From positions 1 through 64,000 of the forward strand of contig NZ_JOEI01000037.1 of the NCBI RefSeq assembly GCF_000718095.1: a DNA stretch of 64,000 nt, written 5' to 3'. Shown one piece after another: positions 49,476 to 59,738 of this stretch (position 1 is the stretch's first letter; every line of letters begins with the position of its first letter). This DNA comes from Streptomyces scopuliridis RB72 (lineage in GTDB: Bacteria; Actinomycetota; Actinomycetes; Streptomycetales; Streptomycetaceae). A program made the position numbers and the translations under genes. A model generated the notes under the pieces. That model was given only the letters and a program-made list of their open reading frames with translations. It made no database searches and was not told where the DNA came from.

Positions 49476-50534
49476 ATGACCGTACAGGCCGAGTACCAAC
49501 GCTCTTCCACAGCCCCCGTCGGACAGGCCGTCCTGGAGGTCCGCGGCCTGACCGTCGAGTACGCCACCGGCAGCGTGCCCGTGCGCGCCTGCTCCGACGT
49601 CTCCTTCACCCTGCACCGGGGTGAGATCCTCGGCGTCGCGGGAGAGTCGGGCTCCGGGAAGTCCACGCTGATCACCGCCCTGACCCGGCTGCAGCGTCCG
49701 CCCGCCGTCACCACCGGGGGAGAGATCCTCTTCCATGGCCGGGACGGCGCTCCCCCCGTCGACCTCGTCGCGCTCGGCAGCAAGCAGTTGCGTCGATATC
49801 GGTGGACGGCGTTGTCCATCGTGCTGCAGTCCGCGATGGACGCGCTGAATCCGGTGATGCGGATCGGCGCCCAGTTCACCGACGTCTTGCGTGCCCGCGA
49901 CCGCTCGCTGAACAAGCGGGACGCCTGGACGCGTGCGGCGGAACTGCTCGCCCTGGTCGGCATCTCCGCGGACCGGGTCCGCGACTACCCGCACCAGCTC
50001 TCCGGCGGGATGCGCCAGCGCGCTGCCATCGCCCTGGCCCTGGCCTGCGGTCCCGAGCTGGTGGTGATGGACGAGCCGACGACGGCCGTCGACGTGGTGA
50101 TGCAACGGCAGATCCTCGCCCAAGTCCTGCGCCTGCGCCGGGAGCTGGGCTTCGCGGTCATCTTTGTCACCCACGACCTGTCATTGCTGCTCGAACTGGC
50201 TGACCGCATCGCCATCATGTACGCCGGCCGCATCGTCGAGGTGGGCGAGGCGGCGGCGCTCTACAGCGCCCCGAAACACCCGTACACCCAGGGCCTGCGG
50301 GACTCCTTCCCTCCGTTGCGCGCCCCGCTGCGCACCCTGAACGGCATCCCCGGAACCCCGCCCGACCTGCGCCGTCCACCGACCGGCTGCGCGTTCCACC
50401 CGCGCTGCGCACGGCGGACGGAGGGCTGCGACGAACGACTCCCTGTGCTCCTGCCGGTGGGTCCGGAACCCGGGCACGAGGCGGCGTGCCTGCTCAACGA
50501 GACTGACGGCGAGATGGAAGGCAGGATCGGATGA
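49476..50534 (+). CDS. ABC transporter ATP-binding protein (DppD type)
   Basis: A 352-residue ATPase: Walker A GESGSGKS, signature LSGGMRQR, Walker B ELVVMDEP, switch His in FVTHDLS, and the C-terminal oligopeptide-type extension with Cys-rich GCAFHPRCARRTEGC. That extension may bind an Fe-S cluster in the family. ATG preceded by GGAGGT. Works as a heterodimer with the next gene's product. Confidence 0.95.
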   Translation: MTVQAEYQRSSTAPVGQAVLEVRGLTVEYATGSVPVRACSDVSFTLHRGEILGVAGESGSGKSTLITALTRLQRPPAVTTGGEILFHGRDGAPPVDLVALGSKQLRRYRWTALSIVLQSAMDALNPVMRIGAQFTDVLRARDRSLNKRDAWTRAAELLALVGISADRVRDYPHQLSGGMRQRAAIALALACGPELVVMDEPTTAVDVVMQRQILAQVLRLRRELGFAVIFVTHDLSLLLELADRIAIMYAGRIVEVGEAAALYSAPKHPYTQGLRDSFPPLRAPLRTLNGIPGTPPDLRRPPTGCAFHPRCARRTEGCDERLPVLLPVGPEPGHEAACLLNETDGEMEGRIG

Positions 50535-51667
50535 CCGAGTCAGTACCCGAAGTCGCGTCTGCTCCGGATCGGCAGGCGGCTCAGGCGCCCGAGCAGACGG
50601 ACGCACCGACGTACGTCCTGGAAGCGCGCGACGTCTCCAAGCACTTCACCGTCCGCGGTCCGCTCGGCCGTACCTCCGTCGTACGCGCGGTCGAGGACGC
50701 GACCGTCCGCCTGAGGCCCGGCCAGATCCTGGCGCTGGTGGGGGAGAGCGGCAGCGGGAAGACCACCCTCGCCCGGATGCTGGCCCGCTTCCACGAACCG
50801 ACACAGGGCGAGATCCTGCTGCGCGGTGAGCCCGTGACCGGCAGCCGACGGGCACAGCGCGCCTATCACTCCGAGGTCCAGCTGATCTTCCAGGACCCCT
50901 TCGGGGCGCTGAACCCGTTGCACCGCGTCCGTTACAACCTCGACCGGGCGCTGCGCCTGCATCAGCCGCACCTGACCGCCGCCGGGCGCGAGCAGCGGAT
51001 GACGGAGCTTCTGGAGCGGGTCAGCCTTACCCCGGCCGCGGAGTTCGCGGCGAAGTTCCCGCACGAACTCTCCGGCGGGCAGCGCCAGCGTGTGGTGATC
51101 GCCCGTGCGCTCGCCGTGGAGCCCAAGGTCCTGCTCGGGGACGAGCCGATCTCCATGCTGGACGTGTCGATCCGGCTGGAGATGCTCAACCTGCTGCAGC
51201 GGCTGCGCACCGAGGACGGGCTGGCGCTGCTGTACATCACGCACGACATCGCCGGCGCCCGTTACCTCTGTGACGAGATCGCCGTGATGTACGCCGGGCA
51301 GATGGTGGAGTCCGGTCCCAAGGAGGAGGTCATCTCGTCTCCGCAGCATCCGTACACCAAACTGCTCATAGAGTCCTCCCCGGACCCCGAGCGCGGCGTA
51401 GGGGACCGCGATGAACTCTTCGCCGGAGCCGACGAGTTGGGCGAGCCACCCAGTCTGATCGACCCGCCGACGGGCTGCCGGTTCCATCCCCGCTGCCCGT
51501 TCGCGATGCCGGAGTGCGCCACCGAGGCTCCGCCGCGCACGGAGCTGGGCGACGGGCACTGGGCAACCTGCTGGCTGCACGTCAAGGGCCGGGCCGGGGA
51601 ACTCGCCGAGACGACACATGCCGCGGCGACCGGCGCCCGGCGGGGCACGCTCCAGGAGGCATCATGA
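50531..51667 (+). CDS. ABC transporter ATP-binding protein (DppF type)
   Basis: A 378-residue ATPase: Walker A GESGSGKT, signature LSGGQRQR, Walker B KVLLGDEP (Gly in place of the usual acidic-flanking hydrophobic residue), His in YITHDIA and the C-terminal [15 protein letters not shown]. Starts inside the previous stop (ATGA) and its own stop overlaps the LacI start, so all genes are translationally coupled. Confidence 0.95.
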   Translation: MTESVPEVASAPDRQAAQAPEQTDAPTYVLEARDVSKHFTVRGPLGRTSVVRAVEDATVRLRPGQILALVGESGSGKTTLARMLARFHEPTQGEILLRGEPVTGSRRAQRAYHSEVQLIFQDPFGALNPLHRVRYNLDRALRLHQPHLTAAGREQRMTELLERVSLTPAAEFAAKFPHELSGGQRQRVVIARALAVEPKVLLGDEPISMLDVSIRLEMLNLLQRLRTEDGLALLYITHDIAGARYLCDEIAVMYAGQMVESGPKEEVISSPQHPYTKLLIESSPDPERGVGDRDELFAGADELGEPPSLIDPPTGCRFHPRCPFAMPECATEAPPRTELGDGHWATCWLHVKGRAGELAETTHAAATGARRGTLQEAS

Positions 51668-52713
51668 CAGCGCGACGGCGCGGCAAGGCACCCAGCCAGG
51701 CGGACGTGGCACGGCTGGCCGGGGTGTCCCAGTCAGCGGTGTCCCGGGTGATCAGCGGGAACGCGGCGACCGCGCGGATCCCGGAAGAGACCCGGCAGCG
51801 GGTCTTCGAGGCGGTGCGAAAGCTGGGTTACGTCGCCAATCCGGCCGCTCGGGCGATGCGCAATCAGCGCAACAACCTGCTGGGTGTGCACACCTTCGAG
51901 CGTGTCTTCCCGCGTGCGTGTGAGGACTTCTACTTCGAGTTCCTGCTCGGGATCGAGGAGCGGGCCGAGGAGACCGGCTTCGACCTGGTGCTGTTCACCT
52001 CGACCGGGTCCGGCGGCGACGGCGAGCGCAAGATCTACCGGAACGGCACCAACCGGCTCAACCTGGCCGACGGCAGCATCCTGCTCGGCGTCTCCACCGA
52101 CCGCGGCGAACTGGCCCGGCTCTGGTACGAGGGATACCCCTTCGTCCACATCGGCCGCCGTGAGGTGCCCGGCGCGGAGATCCCGCAGATCATCCCCGAT
52201 TACCGGTCGGCGAGCGCGCAGATCGTGGAACGGCTCGCCGAACACGGTCACCGGCGGCTCGGCTATGTGCGCGAGTGGATGGAGATGGAGCCGTACGAGG
52301 ACCGCCGCTCCGGCTATGCGGAGACCGTCGGGCAGCTGGGGCTGACCGACACCTCCCCGGGGTTTCTCGGCACGCATGGCATCGGGGAAGACTGGCTGGA
52401 CGAGGTGGCGCGCGGCGCGGTGACCGCGATCGTGGTGGAGAGCCAGTCCCTCGCGGAGTCCCTGCGCGAGGGACTGGCCGCTCGTGGGCGGAAGATCCCC
52501 GAAGACGTGTCCGTTGCCGTTCTGGAGGCGGCGCCGGCGGACCTCGCCGGACAGTGGGACTCCCTGGTGATCCCCCGCATCGAGATCGGCCGCATCGCCG
52601 TGGACCGGCTGCACGCCATGCTCGACGACCCCGAGAAGCGGACCGGGAACCTGCTGGTGCCGTGTCCGCTGGTTCCCGGCACCACCATCGCGACCGTGAG
52701 CGAGCAGGCCTGA
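51664..52713 (+). CDS. LacI-family regulator of the transporter operon
   Basis: A 349-residue LacI/GalR regulator. HTH at residues 10-55 with [20 protein letters not shown] and hinge [13 protein letters not shown]; the sugar-binding core ends in LPG-type [10 protein letters not shown]. Start ATG overlaps the ATPase stop (ATGA), so it is the last gene of the operon. Its operator is almost certainly the 20-bp palindrome before the binding-protein gene. The inducer should be a sugar released by the beta-galactosidase or glucosidase. Confidence 0.93.
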   Translation: MTARRRGKAPSQADVARLAGVSQSAVSRVISGNAATARIPEETRQRVFEAVRKLGYVANPAARAMRNQRNNLLGVHTFERVFPRACEDFYFEFLLGIEERAEETGFDLVLFTSTGSGGDGERKIYRNGTNRLNLADGSILLGVSTDRGELARLWYEGYPFVHIGRREVPGAEIPQIIPDYRSASAQIVERLAEHGHRRLGYVREWMEMEPYEDRRSGYAETVGQLGLTDTSPGFLGTHGIGEDWLDEVARGAVTAIVVESQSLAESLREGLAARGRKIPEDVSVAVLEAAPADLAGQWDSLVIPRIEIGRIAVDRLHAMLDDPEKRTGNLLVPCPLVPGTTIATVSEQA

Positions 52714-52934
52714 TCACCCGGCAATCCCGGACCCGCTGCGAGACAAGGAGCGCCGTCCGCCGGCCCCGGCTGCCCGGAAACGGACGAACGGCGGGCCAGA
52801 GCCGCCCGCACGCCGTTTCCATGGCTGCCCGAACACCCTTCACCACCACTGTGAACGCCCGCCACTCCGGAACAGCCGTGCCCCCTGAACCGACCACTCC
52901 GACCGGTAGAACCGGCAGAAGGAGCCCCTGGGCC

Positions 52935-54536
52935 ATGACAGAAATGCGAACCGAGATCCTCGTCGTCGGCGGCGGACTGGGCGGTGTGGCGGCGGCGCTC
53001 ACCGCCGCCCGGCTCGGCCGGACGGTGGTGCTCACCGAGGCCACCGACTGGCTCGGCGGGCAGCTCACCGCCCAGGCCGTGCCGCCCGACGAGCATCCCT
53101 GGATCGAGGGCTCCGCCTGCCCGCCCGGCTACGCCGAGTTGCGCCGGCGGGTGCGCGACTACTACCGCCGCAACTACCCCCTCAGACCCGACGCCGCGCA
53201 GGACCCGCTCCTCGACCCGGGGCTCGGCGTCGTGAGCCGGATGTGCCACGAGCCGCGAGTGGCCGTCGCCGTCATCGAGGAGATGCTTGCTCCGTGGCGG
53301 TCCTCCGGTGCGATCACCGTCCTTACAGGCTATGAACCCGTAGCCGCGCACACCGACGGGGACCGCATCGAGGCGGTCACGCTGGCCGACCGGCACAACG
53401 GACGCGAGGTCACCGTCCATGCCGTGTACGTCGCCGACGCCACCGAGCTCGGCGACCTGCTGGAGCTGGCCGGCGTGGAGCACGTCATCGGCGCGGAAGG
53501 CCGCGACGAGACCGGGGAGCCGCACGCGCCCGAGACCGCTGACCCCCTCGACCAGCAGGCCGTGTCCTGGTGCTTCGCCCTGGACTACCGGCCCGGCGAG
53601 GAGCATGTGATCGAACGGCCCGCCTCCTACGACCACTGGCGCACCACCGTCGCCCCATTCTGGCCCGGCCCGCAACTCTCCTTCACCGACGTCGTCCCGA
53701 TCACCCTTCAGCAGCGCACCTGGCCGCTGATGGGAGCCGACCGGGACGCCGGCGAGCACTTCGACCTGTGGCAGTTCCGTCGCATCCTGGCCCGTGAGAA
53801 GTTCGCGACCGGAGCCTTCGCCTCCGACCTCACCGTCGCCAACTGGCCGCAGATCGACTACTGGGAGGCGCCGCTGCTCGGCGTCGACACCGCGGCCCGG
53901 CAGGCGGCGCTCGTGGCCAGCCGGGAGTTGTCGCTGTCCTTCCTGCACTGGCTGCAGACCGAAGCCCCCCGCCCCGACGGCGGCACCGGCTGGCCGGGCC
54001 TGCGGCTGCGCCCCGACATCACCGGTACCGCGGACGGCCTGGCCAAGACTCCGTACATCCGCGAATCACGCCGTATCAAGGCCGAGTTCACCGTTCTCGA
54101 ACAGCATGTGGGCGTCGAGGCCCGCCCGCCGGGTTCCGGGAGTGAGGTGTTCCACGACAGTGTGGGTCTCGGCAGCTACCGCATCGACCTGCACCCCAGC
54201 ACCGGTGGCCGCACCTATATCGACATCGAGTCCTACCCCTTCCAGATCCCGCTGGGCGCCCTGATCCCCGTACGCGTCGACAACCTCCTGCCGGCCAACA
54301 AGAACATCGGCACCACGCACATCACCAACGGCTGTTACCGCCTGCATCCCGCGGAGTGGGCCATCGGCGAAGCCGTCGGGGCCCTCGCCGGCTTCTGCCT
54401 CGACAGAGCCCTGCCGCCCCGCAAGGTCCGTTCCGACCAGGCCCAACTGACCGACTATCAGCAATTGCTCAGCGACACCCTCGGCATCCGCCTGGCCTGG
54501 CCGGAGGAGATCCGCTCCCGACCGCACCACTACTGA
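52935..54536 (+). CDS. FAD-dependent oxidoreductase (PF12831-type)
   Basis: A 533-residue flavoprotein. N-terminal FAD loop VVGGGLGGVAAALTAARLGR, WLGGQLTAQAVPPDEHP, and C-terminal PANKNIGTTHITNGCYRLHP typical of FAD-dependent oxidoreductases often found in carbohydrate-utilisation clusters. No signal peptide. Its reaction is not established; oxidation of a sugar or aglycone is a guess. ATG with GAAGGAG upstream, 221 bp after the LacI gene and 90 bp before the GH3 gene; probably one transcript with GH3. Confidence 0.85.
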   Translation: MTEMRTEILVVGGGLGGVAAALTAARLGRTVVLTEATDWLGGQLTAQAVPPDEHPWIEGSACPPGYAELRRRVRDYYRRNYPLRPDAAQDPLLDPGLGVVSRMCHEPRVAVAVIEEMLAPWRSSGAITVLTGYEPVAAHTDGDRIEAVTLADRHNGREVTVHAVYVADATELGDLLELAGVEHVIGAEGRDETGEPHAPETADPLDQQAVSWCFALDYRPGEEHVIERPASYDHWRTTVAPFWPGPQLSFTDVVPITLQQRTWPLMGADRDAGEHFDLWQFRRILAREKFATGAFASDLTVANWPQIDYWEAPLLGVDTAARQAALVASRELSLSFLHWLQTEAPRPDGGTGWPGLRLRPDITGTADGLAKTPYIRESRRIKAEFTVLEQHVGVEARPPGSGSEVFHDSVGLGSYRIDLHPSTGGRTYIDIESYPFQIPLGALIPVRVDNLLPANKNIGTTHITNGCYRLHPAEWAIGEAVGALAGFCLDRALPPRKVRSDQAQLTDYQQLLSDTLGIRLAWPEEIRSRPHHY

Positions 54537-54626
54537 GACCGCGCCGTTGCCGAGCACAGCTCCCGCGCTCCTGGACCCCTGACGGCCGGGGGCGCGGGCC
54601 CCATCCACACCCGAGAGGACCCCGCC

Positions 54627-56798
54627 ATGAGCGGCCATGACCACGAGTCCCGAATCAAGGAACTCCTCGGCCGGATGACCGTCGACGAGAAACTCGGCCA
54701 GCTGCAACAGCTCGCCTGGGCCTGGGACACCGGCCCGGGCGGTGCCGACACCGAGGCGGCTGAGGCCGCCGCCCGCAAGGGCCTGCTCGGCTCGGTGCTC
54801 AACGTCGTCGGCGCCGAGGCCGGCAACGCCCTGCAGCGCATCGCCGTGGAGGAGTCACGCCTGGGCATCCCGCTGGTCTTCGGCCTGGACGTGATCCACG
54901 GATACCACACCACGTTCCCGATCCCCCTCGCCCAAGCCGCGGCTTTCGACCCGGCCGTGACGGAGACGGATGGCGAGGTTTCCGCACGCGAGGCCCGTTC
55001 CAACGGCATCCACTGGACGTTCTCCCCGATGATGGACGTCACCCACGAGCCGCGCTGGGGCCGGATCGCCGAGAGCATCGGCGAGGACCCGTATCTGACC
55101 ACGTGCTACGCGGTGGCCAAGGTGCGCGGCTACCAGGGAGCCGACCTGACCGCGCCGGACCGGATCGCCGCCTGCGCCAAGCACTTCGTGGCCTACGGCG
55201 GTGCGGAAGGCGGCCGCGACTACAACACCGTCGACGTGTCCGAGCAGCGGCTGCGTAACCTCTATCTGCCCCCGTTCCGGGCCGCCGTCGACGCCGGCGC
55301 CGCAACCGTGATGGCCGCCTTCAACACCATCAACGGTGTCCCGGCACACGCCAACCCGCACACCCTGACCGGCATCCTCAAGGAGGCATGGGGCTTCGAC
55401 GGCGTCGTGGTCAGCGACTGGACCGGCGTACAGGAGCTGATCGCGCACGGCAACGCGGCCGATGAGGCCGAGGCGGCGCGGCGGGCACTGACCGCCGGAG
55501 TGGACATGGAGATGGTGTCCACCACCTTCGTCGACCACGGCAGGGCGCTGCTCGCCTCCGGGGCGCTGAGCGCGGAGCGACTCGACGACGCCGTGGCCCG
55601 GGTGCTGCGTCTGAAGCTGCGGCTCGGCCTGTTCGAGCGGCCGTACGTCGAGGAGTCCGCGGCCCTCACCGCCCCGACCGCCGAGGCGCGGGCCGCGGCG
55701 CGCGAGGTCGCCGGGCGCTGCATGGTGCTGCTGAAGAACGACGACGGCGTCCTGCCCCTCGACGCGCCGACGCTCCGCTCGCTCGCGGTCGTCGGTCCCT
55801 TCGCCGACTCCGGTGACCTGCTGGGGACATGGGCCCTGCCCGGCGCCTGTGAGGCGGTCCCTGTCCTCCGCAGCCTGCGTGAGGCACTGCCGGACACCGA
55901 CATCACCCACGCCCTCGGCGTGTCCCCGGAGGTTTCCGACACCTCCGGCGTCCCGGAGGCCGTGGCGGCTGCCGAGGCGGCCGACGCCGTCGTTGTGGTG
56001 GTGGGCGAACCGCCCGCGATCAGCGGGGAGGCCGCCGTGCGCAGCGAACTGGGCCTGCCCGGCGCCCAGGAGCAGCTGATCGGCGCGGTCGCCGCGACCG
56101 GCAAGCCCTGCGTGGTGGTGCTCGTCGGCGGACGCCCGCTCACGATCGGCGGCTGGGCGAACCAGGTGTCGGCGATCCTGATGGCCTGGCACCCGGGCAT
56201 CGAGGCCGGCCCCGCCATCGCGGACGTTCTGACCGGGGCCGTTGTCCCGGGCGGCAAGCTGCCCGTGACTTTCCCACGGGCCGTCGGCCAGGTCCCGCTC
56301 TACTACAACCACGAGCGGACCGGCCGCCCGTACAACCCGGCCACACCCGACGTGAAATATGTATCGAAGTATCTCGACCTCGACCACGGCCCGGAGTTCG
56401 CCTTCGGCCACGGCCTGAGCTACACCACCTTCACGTTCGGTGACCCCCTGCTGAGCCGCGAGCGGATCGGGGCGCGGGAGCTGCGCGCGGGCGCGACGGT
56501 GGAGGTGACCGTCCGTGTCCGCAACACCGGCGACCGTGAGGGCGACGAAGTGGTCCAGCTCTACATCCAGGACCCCGCCGCGAGCATCACCCAGCCGGTC
56601 CGCCGACTGCGCGGCTTTCGCCGGATCCGGCTGGCGGCGGAGGAGGAGAGGGAGGTCCGCTTCACTCTGGGGGCCGACGACATCGGCTACTGGACCAACG
56701 ACCCGGCCGGAGTGTTCACCGTGGAGCCGGGCGAGATCCACGTCCACACGGGCAACAGCTCGCAGACGCAGGCCCGTCGTACGCTCCTGATCACCTGA
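54627..56798 (+). CDS. GH3 beta-glucosidase (BglX-like)
   Basis: A 723-residue family 3 glycosidase. Domain 1 (TIM barrel) has the catalytic nucleophile Asp in VVVSDW at about 264 and substrate-binding KHFVAYG and HEPRWGR motifs. The (alpha/beta)6 sandwich follows, then linker and C-terminal FnIII-like domain (VRNTGDREGDEVVQLYIQDP). It is a cytosolic beta-glucosidase or related beta-glycosidase; no signal peptide. ATG with GAGAGGA upstream. It works with GH42 on imported oligosaccharides. Confidence 0.94.
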   Translation: MSGHDHESRIKELLGRMTVDEKLGQLQQLAWAWDTGPGGADTEAAEAAARKGLLGSVLNVVGAEAGNALQRIAVEESRLGIPLVFGLDVIHGYHTTFPIPLAQAAAFDPAVTETDGEVSAREARSNGIHWTFSPMMDVTHEPRWGRIAESIGEDPYLTTCYAVAKVRGYQGADLTAPDRIAACAKHFVAYGGAEGGRDYNTVDVSEQRLRNLYLPPFRAAVDAGAATVMAAFNTINGVPAHANPHTLTGILKEAWGFDGVVVSDWTGVQELIAHGNAADEAEAARRALTAGVDMEMVSTTFVDHGRALLASGALSAERLDDAVARVLRLKLRLGLFERPYVEESAALTAPTAEARAAAREVAGRCMVLLKNDDGVLPLDAPTLRSLAVVGPFADSGDLLGTWALPGACEAVPVLRSLREALPDTDITHALGVSPEVSDTSGVPEAVAAAEAADAVVVVVGEPPAISGEAAVRSELGLPGAQEQLIGAVAATGKPCVVVLVGGRPLTIGGWANQVSAILMAWHPGIEAGPAIADVLTGAVVPGGKLPVTFPRAVGQVPLYYNHERTGRPYNPATPDVKYVSKYLDLDHGPEFAFGHGLSYTTFTFGDPLLSRERIGARELRAGATVEVTVRVRNTGDREGDEVVQLYIQDPAASITQPVRRLRGFRRIRLAAEEEREVRFTLGADDIGYWTNDPAGVFTVEPGEIHVHTGNSSQTQARRTLLIT

Positions 56799-57097
56799 CC
56801 ACCGGCGCGGCGGCACGACGTGGGCCGGAACTCGGGAAGTCCACGGTCGGGATGCCGCGGTGTCCGGCCGGAAGGAGAACAGGCAGGCCGGCACCGGATC
56901 GATCGTCTCACCGCCGGACGGCGCAGCCGTCCGGCCGAAGGGAGTGATGCGCCCAGGAGATGTCCGCAGTTGCTCTTCGATACATGTCGCCTGACACCAC
57001 GTCGGCTGCGCCGAGCGTGGTCCGTCGAGGCGTGCCTCGTCCACGAGTCGTCGACTGCGTGACCGTGCGTCGTCATCGCCACGCAGTGGGGAGAAGC

Positions 57098-58801
57098 ATG
57101 AGAGCACGAATATTTGCGGCCGTAGTGGCCCAGGGAATGCTGGGTCTGTTGCTGGCGGGCGCCACCACGGGCACCGCGCACGCCGCCACCACCACGTACT
57201 ACGTATCGCCGTTCGGCAATGACAGCAACAGCGGTCTGTCGCCGGATCAGGCGTGGAAGTCGATCGGGAAGGTCAACGGTTTCACGTTCCCGCAGGGGAG
57301 CGCCGTCTCGTTCCAGGGCCAGGAGTGGTTCTCCGGCTGCCTGCTCTTCGACGCCGACAATGTGCCCGCCTCGTCGGCGTCGACACCGTTCAAGGTGACC
57401 TCGTACGGCACCGGGCAGGCCACCATCCAGTCCAACTGCACGGGCAACTCCTCGGCGGCGGTCACCGCCGACAATGTGAGCGGCTTCCAGCTGAACAACA
57501 TGAAGCTGGTCAACGGCGGAACGACCGCGGCCGGTGTGCTGCTGCAGAACCAGAAGTCGTCGACGGCGACGAAGGGCCTGGTGGTCGCCGACTCGGACAT
57601 CTCCGGGTTCGCGACACCGAGCGGCAGCAGCAGCACCTTCGGCGGGCAGATCATGGTGCTCGGGTACGCGGTGAACGGGAACACCGGGCCCTTGGACGAC
57701 GTGCAGATCCGCAACAACAAGCTGCACGGCTCCAGCGTGACCTCGACGGCCGGGCCCGGCATTTACGGCTGGGGCTCGGGGATCAACATCACCAACGTCA
57801 GGGTCGAGGGCAACACCGTCTACAACCTCGGCATGGCGGCCCAGAGCACGGGGGCCGCGCTGACCGCGAACGGCTGGAACGGCGCGGTCATCCAGCGCAA
57901 CGTGGTCCACGACATCGGTGCCAACGTGACCTCGTGCGGCGGCGCCAGCGGCATCATGACGTACACGTCCAATGATGTGACGATCCGCCGCAACGAGGTG
58001 TACAACGTGCAGCCGGTTCCGGACTATACGGCCGGCTGCGACTGGGACGGGATCGACCTCGACGGGGGCACGACGAACTCGGTCGTGGAGTACAACTACA
58101 CCCACCACAATGCGGGCAGTGGTCTGCTGGCCTACACCTCGACCGTGGGGTCGCGGGTGTGGGGGCCGAACACCTTCCGGTACAACATCTCGGAGAACGA
58201 CGACTGGGCGAACGCGCAGGGCGGTCTGTTCAATGTGGTGCCGAATGCCCCGAAGAACGCGTTGTCGGTCTACGGCAACACCTTCTTCACGAACAAGGAT
58301 CAGAGTACGAACAAGAAAACAGGCACCAGCGCGTGCTTCCTGTTCGGCTACACCACCGGGACCTGGGCCAGTGGTTCGCAGATCAAGGACAACATCTGCC
58401 ACATGGCCAACAAGGGCGGTTTCGGCAAGACCGGACAGCTGTACTACAACCCGTACACCCAGACCGGCATGACGCTGTCGAACAACCTGTACTACGGGAC
58501 GAGCACGGCCGGGTGGCGCTGGGGCGGTACGACCTACGGCGACTTCGCGGCGTGGAAGGCGGCGGGGCTGGAGTCCGCTGCGGTGTGGGGTGACCCGCTG
58601 TTCACCTCGCCCGGCGCCGGCGGTACCTGCTCGTGGTCGCCCACGTCCGGCACGGGACCGCAGCCGTGTCCGCAGGCCTACACGCTCAAGTCCGGTTCAC
58701 CGGCGCTCGGAGCGGGAACGGCCGTGTCCGGCAACGGCGGCGTGGACTACTACGGGACGAGCATTCCCAGCGTCCCGAACATCGGGGCCGACGCCGGATA
58801 A
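57098..58801 (+). CDS. Secreted right-handed beta-helix protein
   Basis: A 567-residue secreted protein: signal peptide to AHA near 29, then a long parallel beta-helix with repeated N-x-[VI] strands (VRVEGNTVYNLG, AVIQRNVVHDIG, VTIRRNEVYN, VEYNYTHHN). The N-terminal TTYYVSPFGNDSNSGLSP is typical of pectate-lyase-like/DUF-type right-handed beta-helix enzymes acting on polysaccharides. Catalytic residues are not certain. ATG with GGGGAGAAG upstream. Probably an extracellular polysaccharide lyase or glycosidase feeding the locus; ends at a bidirectional terminator. Confidence 0.82.
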   Translation: MRARIFAAVVAQGMLGLLLAGATTGTAHAATTTYYVSPFGNDSNSGLSPDQAWKSIGKVNGFTFPQGSAVSFQGQEWFSGCLLFDADNVPASSASTPFKVTSYGTGQATIQSNCTGNSSAAVTADNVSGFQLNNMKLVNGGTTAAGVLLQNQKSSTATKGLVVADSDISGFATPSGSSSTFGGQIMVLGYAVNGNTGPLDDVQIRNNKLHGSSVTSTAGPGIYGWGSGINITNVRVEGNTVYNLGMAAQSTGAALTANGWNGAVIQRNVVHDIGANVTSCGGASGIMTYTSNDVTIRRNEVYNVQPVPDYTAGCDWDGIDLDGGTTNSVVEYNYTHHNAGSGLLAYTSTVGSRVWGPNTFRYNISENDDWANAQGGLFNVVPNAPKNALSVYGNTFFTNKDQSTNKKTGTSACFLFGYTTGTWASGSQIKDNICHMANKGGFGKTGQLYYNPYTQTGMTLSNNLYYGTSTAGWRWGGTTYGDFAAWKAAGLESAAVWGDPLFTSPGAGGTCSWSPTSGTGPQPCPQAYTLKSGSPALGAGTAVSGNGGVDYYGTSIPSVPNIGADAG

Positions 58802-58821
58802 GTCCTGACTGACCCCTCAAA

Positions 58822-58873
58822 GCGATCGGCACCGGTTCCCGGTCCGGCAGCGGCGGAAACCGGTGCCGATCGC
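58822..58873. terminator. Bidirectional terminator
   Basis: Sixteen-bp perfect arms (GCGATCGGCACCGGTT and complement) between convergent genes. Confidence 0.85.
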
Positions 58874-58891
58874 GAGGCGCCCTCACCGGCT

Positions 58892-59695
58892 TCAACCACC
58901 CACCTTTCCGCGGCCGTTCACCGCCTGCTCCAGCCAGCGTGTCGTGACCGCGACCGCCGCGGCCTCGTGCTCGGGACCGTGGAAACCGTGAGTGGCACCG
59001 GAGAGCGGGTGGAACTCCCAGTGGCGGATGGTCTCGGCGGCCCGCCGGGCGATGTCGAAGGAGACATGACCGTCACGGTCGCCGTGCAGCACCAACGCGG
59101 GCGGACTGTGCGCGGCGTACCCCTCGATCGGCCGGTATCGGGGCATCTCGGCGAACAGCACCCGGCCCAGGGGGAAGGCGCCGTTGAGGACCAGGCAGCC
59201 GTCCTCCGCCAGTCGCGCCATCGCCGCGGGGCCGAAGTTGGCCACGCCCCACGGCAGTTCGGGCTCCAGAAAAGTCCGCCGTAGATCGAGCACCGGGTTC
59301 CACAGCACCAGTCCCGCCAGCCGCTTCCCGAGCCAGGGCATGGACAGCCCGGTCGCCACGGCGCCGAAGCTCGCCGCCACCACTGCCAGCGGCCCGGGGA
59401 ACTCCTTCGCGGCGTACGCGGAGACCGCCTGCAGATCGAGCATCTCCCCGGCGATCGTGACGCCCTGGGGGGTACCGCCACTGGTTCCGTGTCCGCGGAA
59501 GCTGAACCGCACGGCGGTCAGCCCGCGCGCGGCCAGCCGGTCGGCGAGCCGGACGAACCCCCCGCCCTCGTCCAGGTCGGCGGAGATCCCGTGGACGAGG
59601 AGCACCGTGCCACGGGATCCGGCATCCGCGGCGGGGCGGTGCACGGCGGCCGCCAACTCGATGCCGTCCATCGACGCCACGCGCACCTCGTCCAT
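58892..59695 (-). CDS. Cytosolic alpha/beta hydrolase
   Basis: A 267-residue hydrolase: HGISADLDEGGG with oxyanion-hole region, nucleophile elbow AASFGA near 115, Asp in HGDRDGHVS and His in SGATHGFHG. No signal peptide. Resembles acylglycerol lipase/dienelactone-type family esterases; substrate unknown. ATG with GGAGGGG upstream. It lies 43 bp downstream of the beta-propeller protein gene, probably the same operon under the divergent LacI regulator. Confidence 0.85.
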   Translation of the reverse strand: MDEVRVASMDGIELAAAVHRPAADAGSRGTVLLVHGISADLDEGGGFVRLADRLAARGLTAVRFSFRGHGTSGGTPQGVTIAGEMLDLQAVSAYAAKEFPGPLAVVAASFGAVATGLSMPWLGKRLAGLVLWNPVLDLRRTFLEPELPWGVANFGPAAMARLAEDGCLVLNGAFPLGRVLFAEMPRYRPIEGYAAHSPPALVLHGDRDGHVSFDIARRAAETIRHWEFHPLSGATHGFHGPEHEAAAVAVTTRWLEQAVNGRGKVGG

Positions 59696-59738
59696 CACCC
59701 GAACCCCTCCGCACAGGTCTTCGCCGTCGGGATCACGC

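Noticed and set aside
47477..49963. 828-codon open frame on the minus strand
   Set aside because: Runs opposite to three transporter genes with clear motifs; no protein family features.
54855..57107. 750-codon open frame on the minus strand
   Set aside because: Antisense to the GH3 gene; same compositional shadow pattern.
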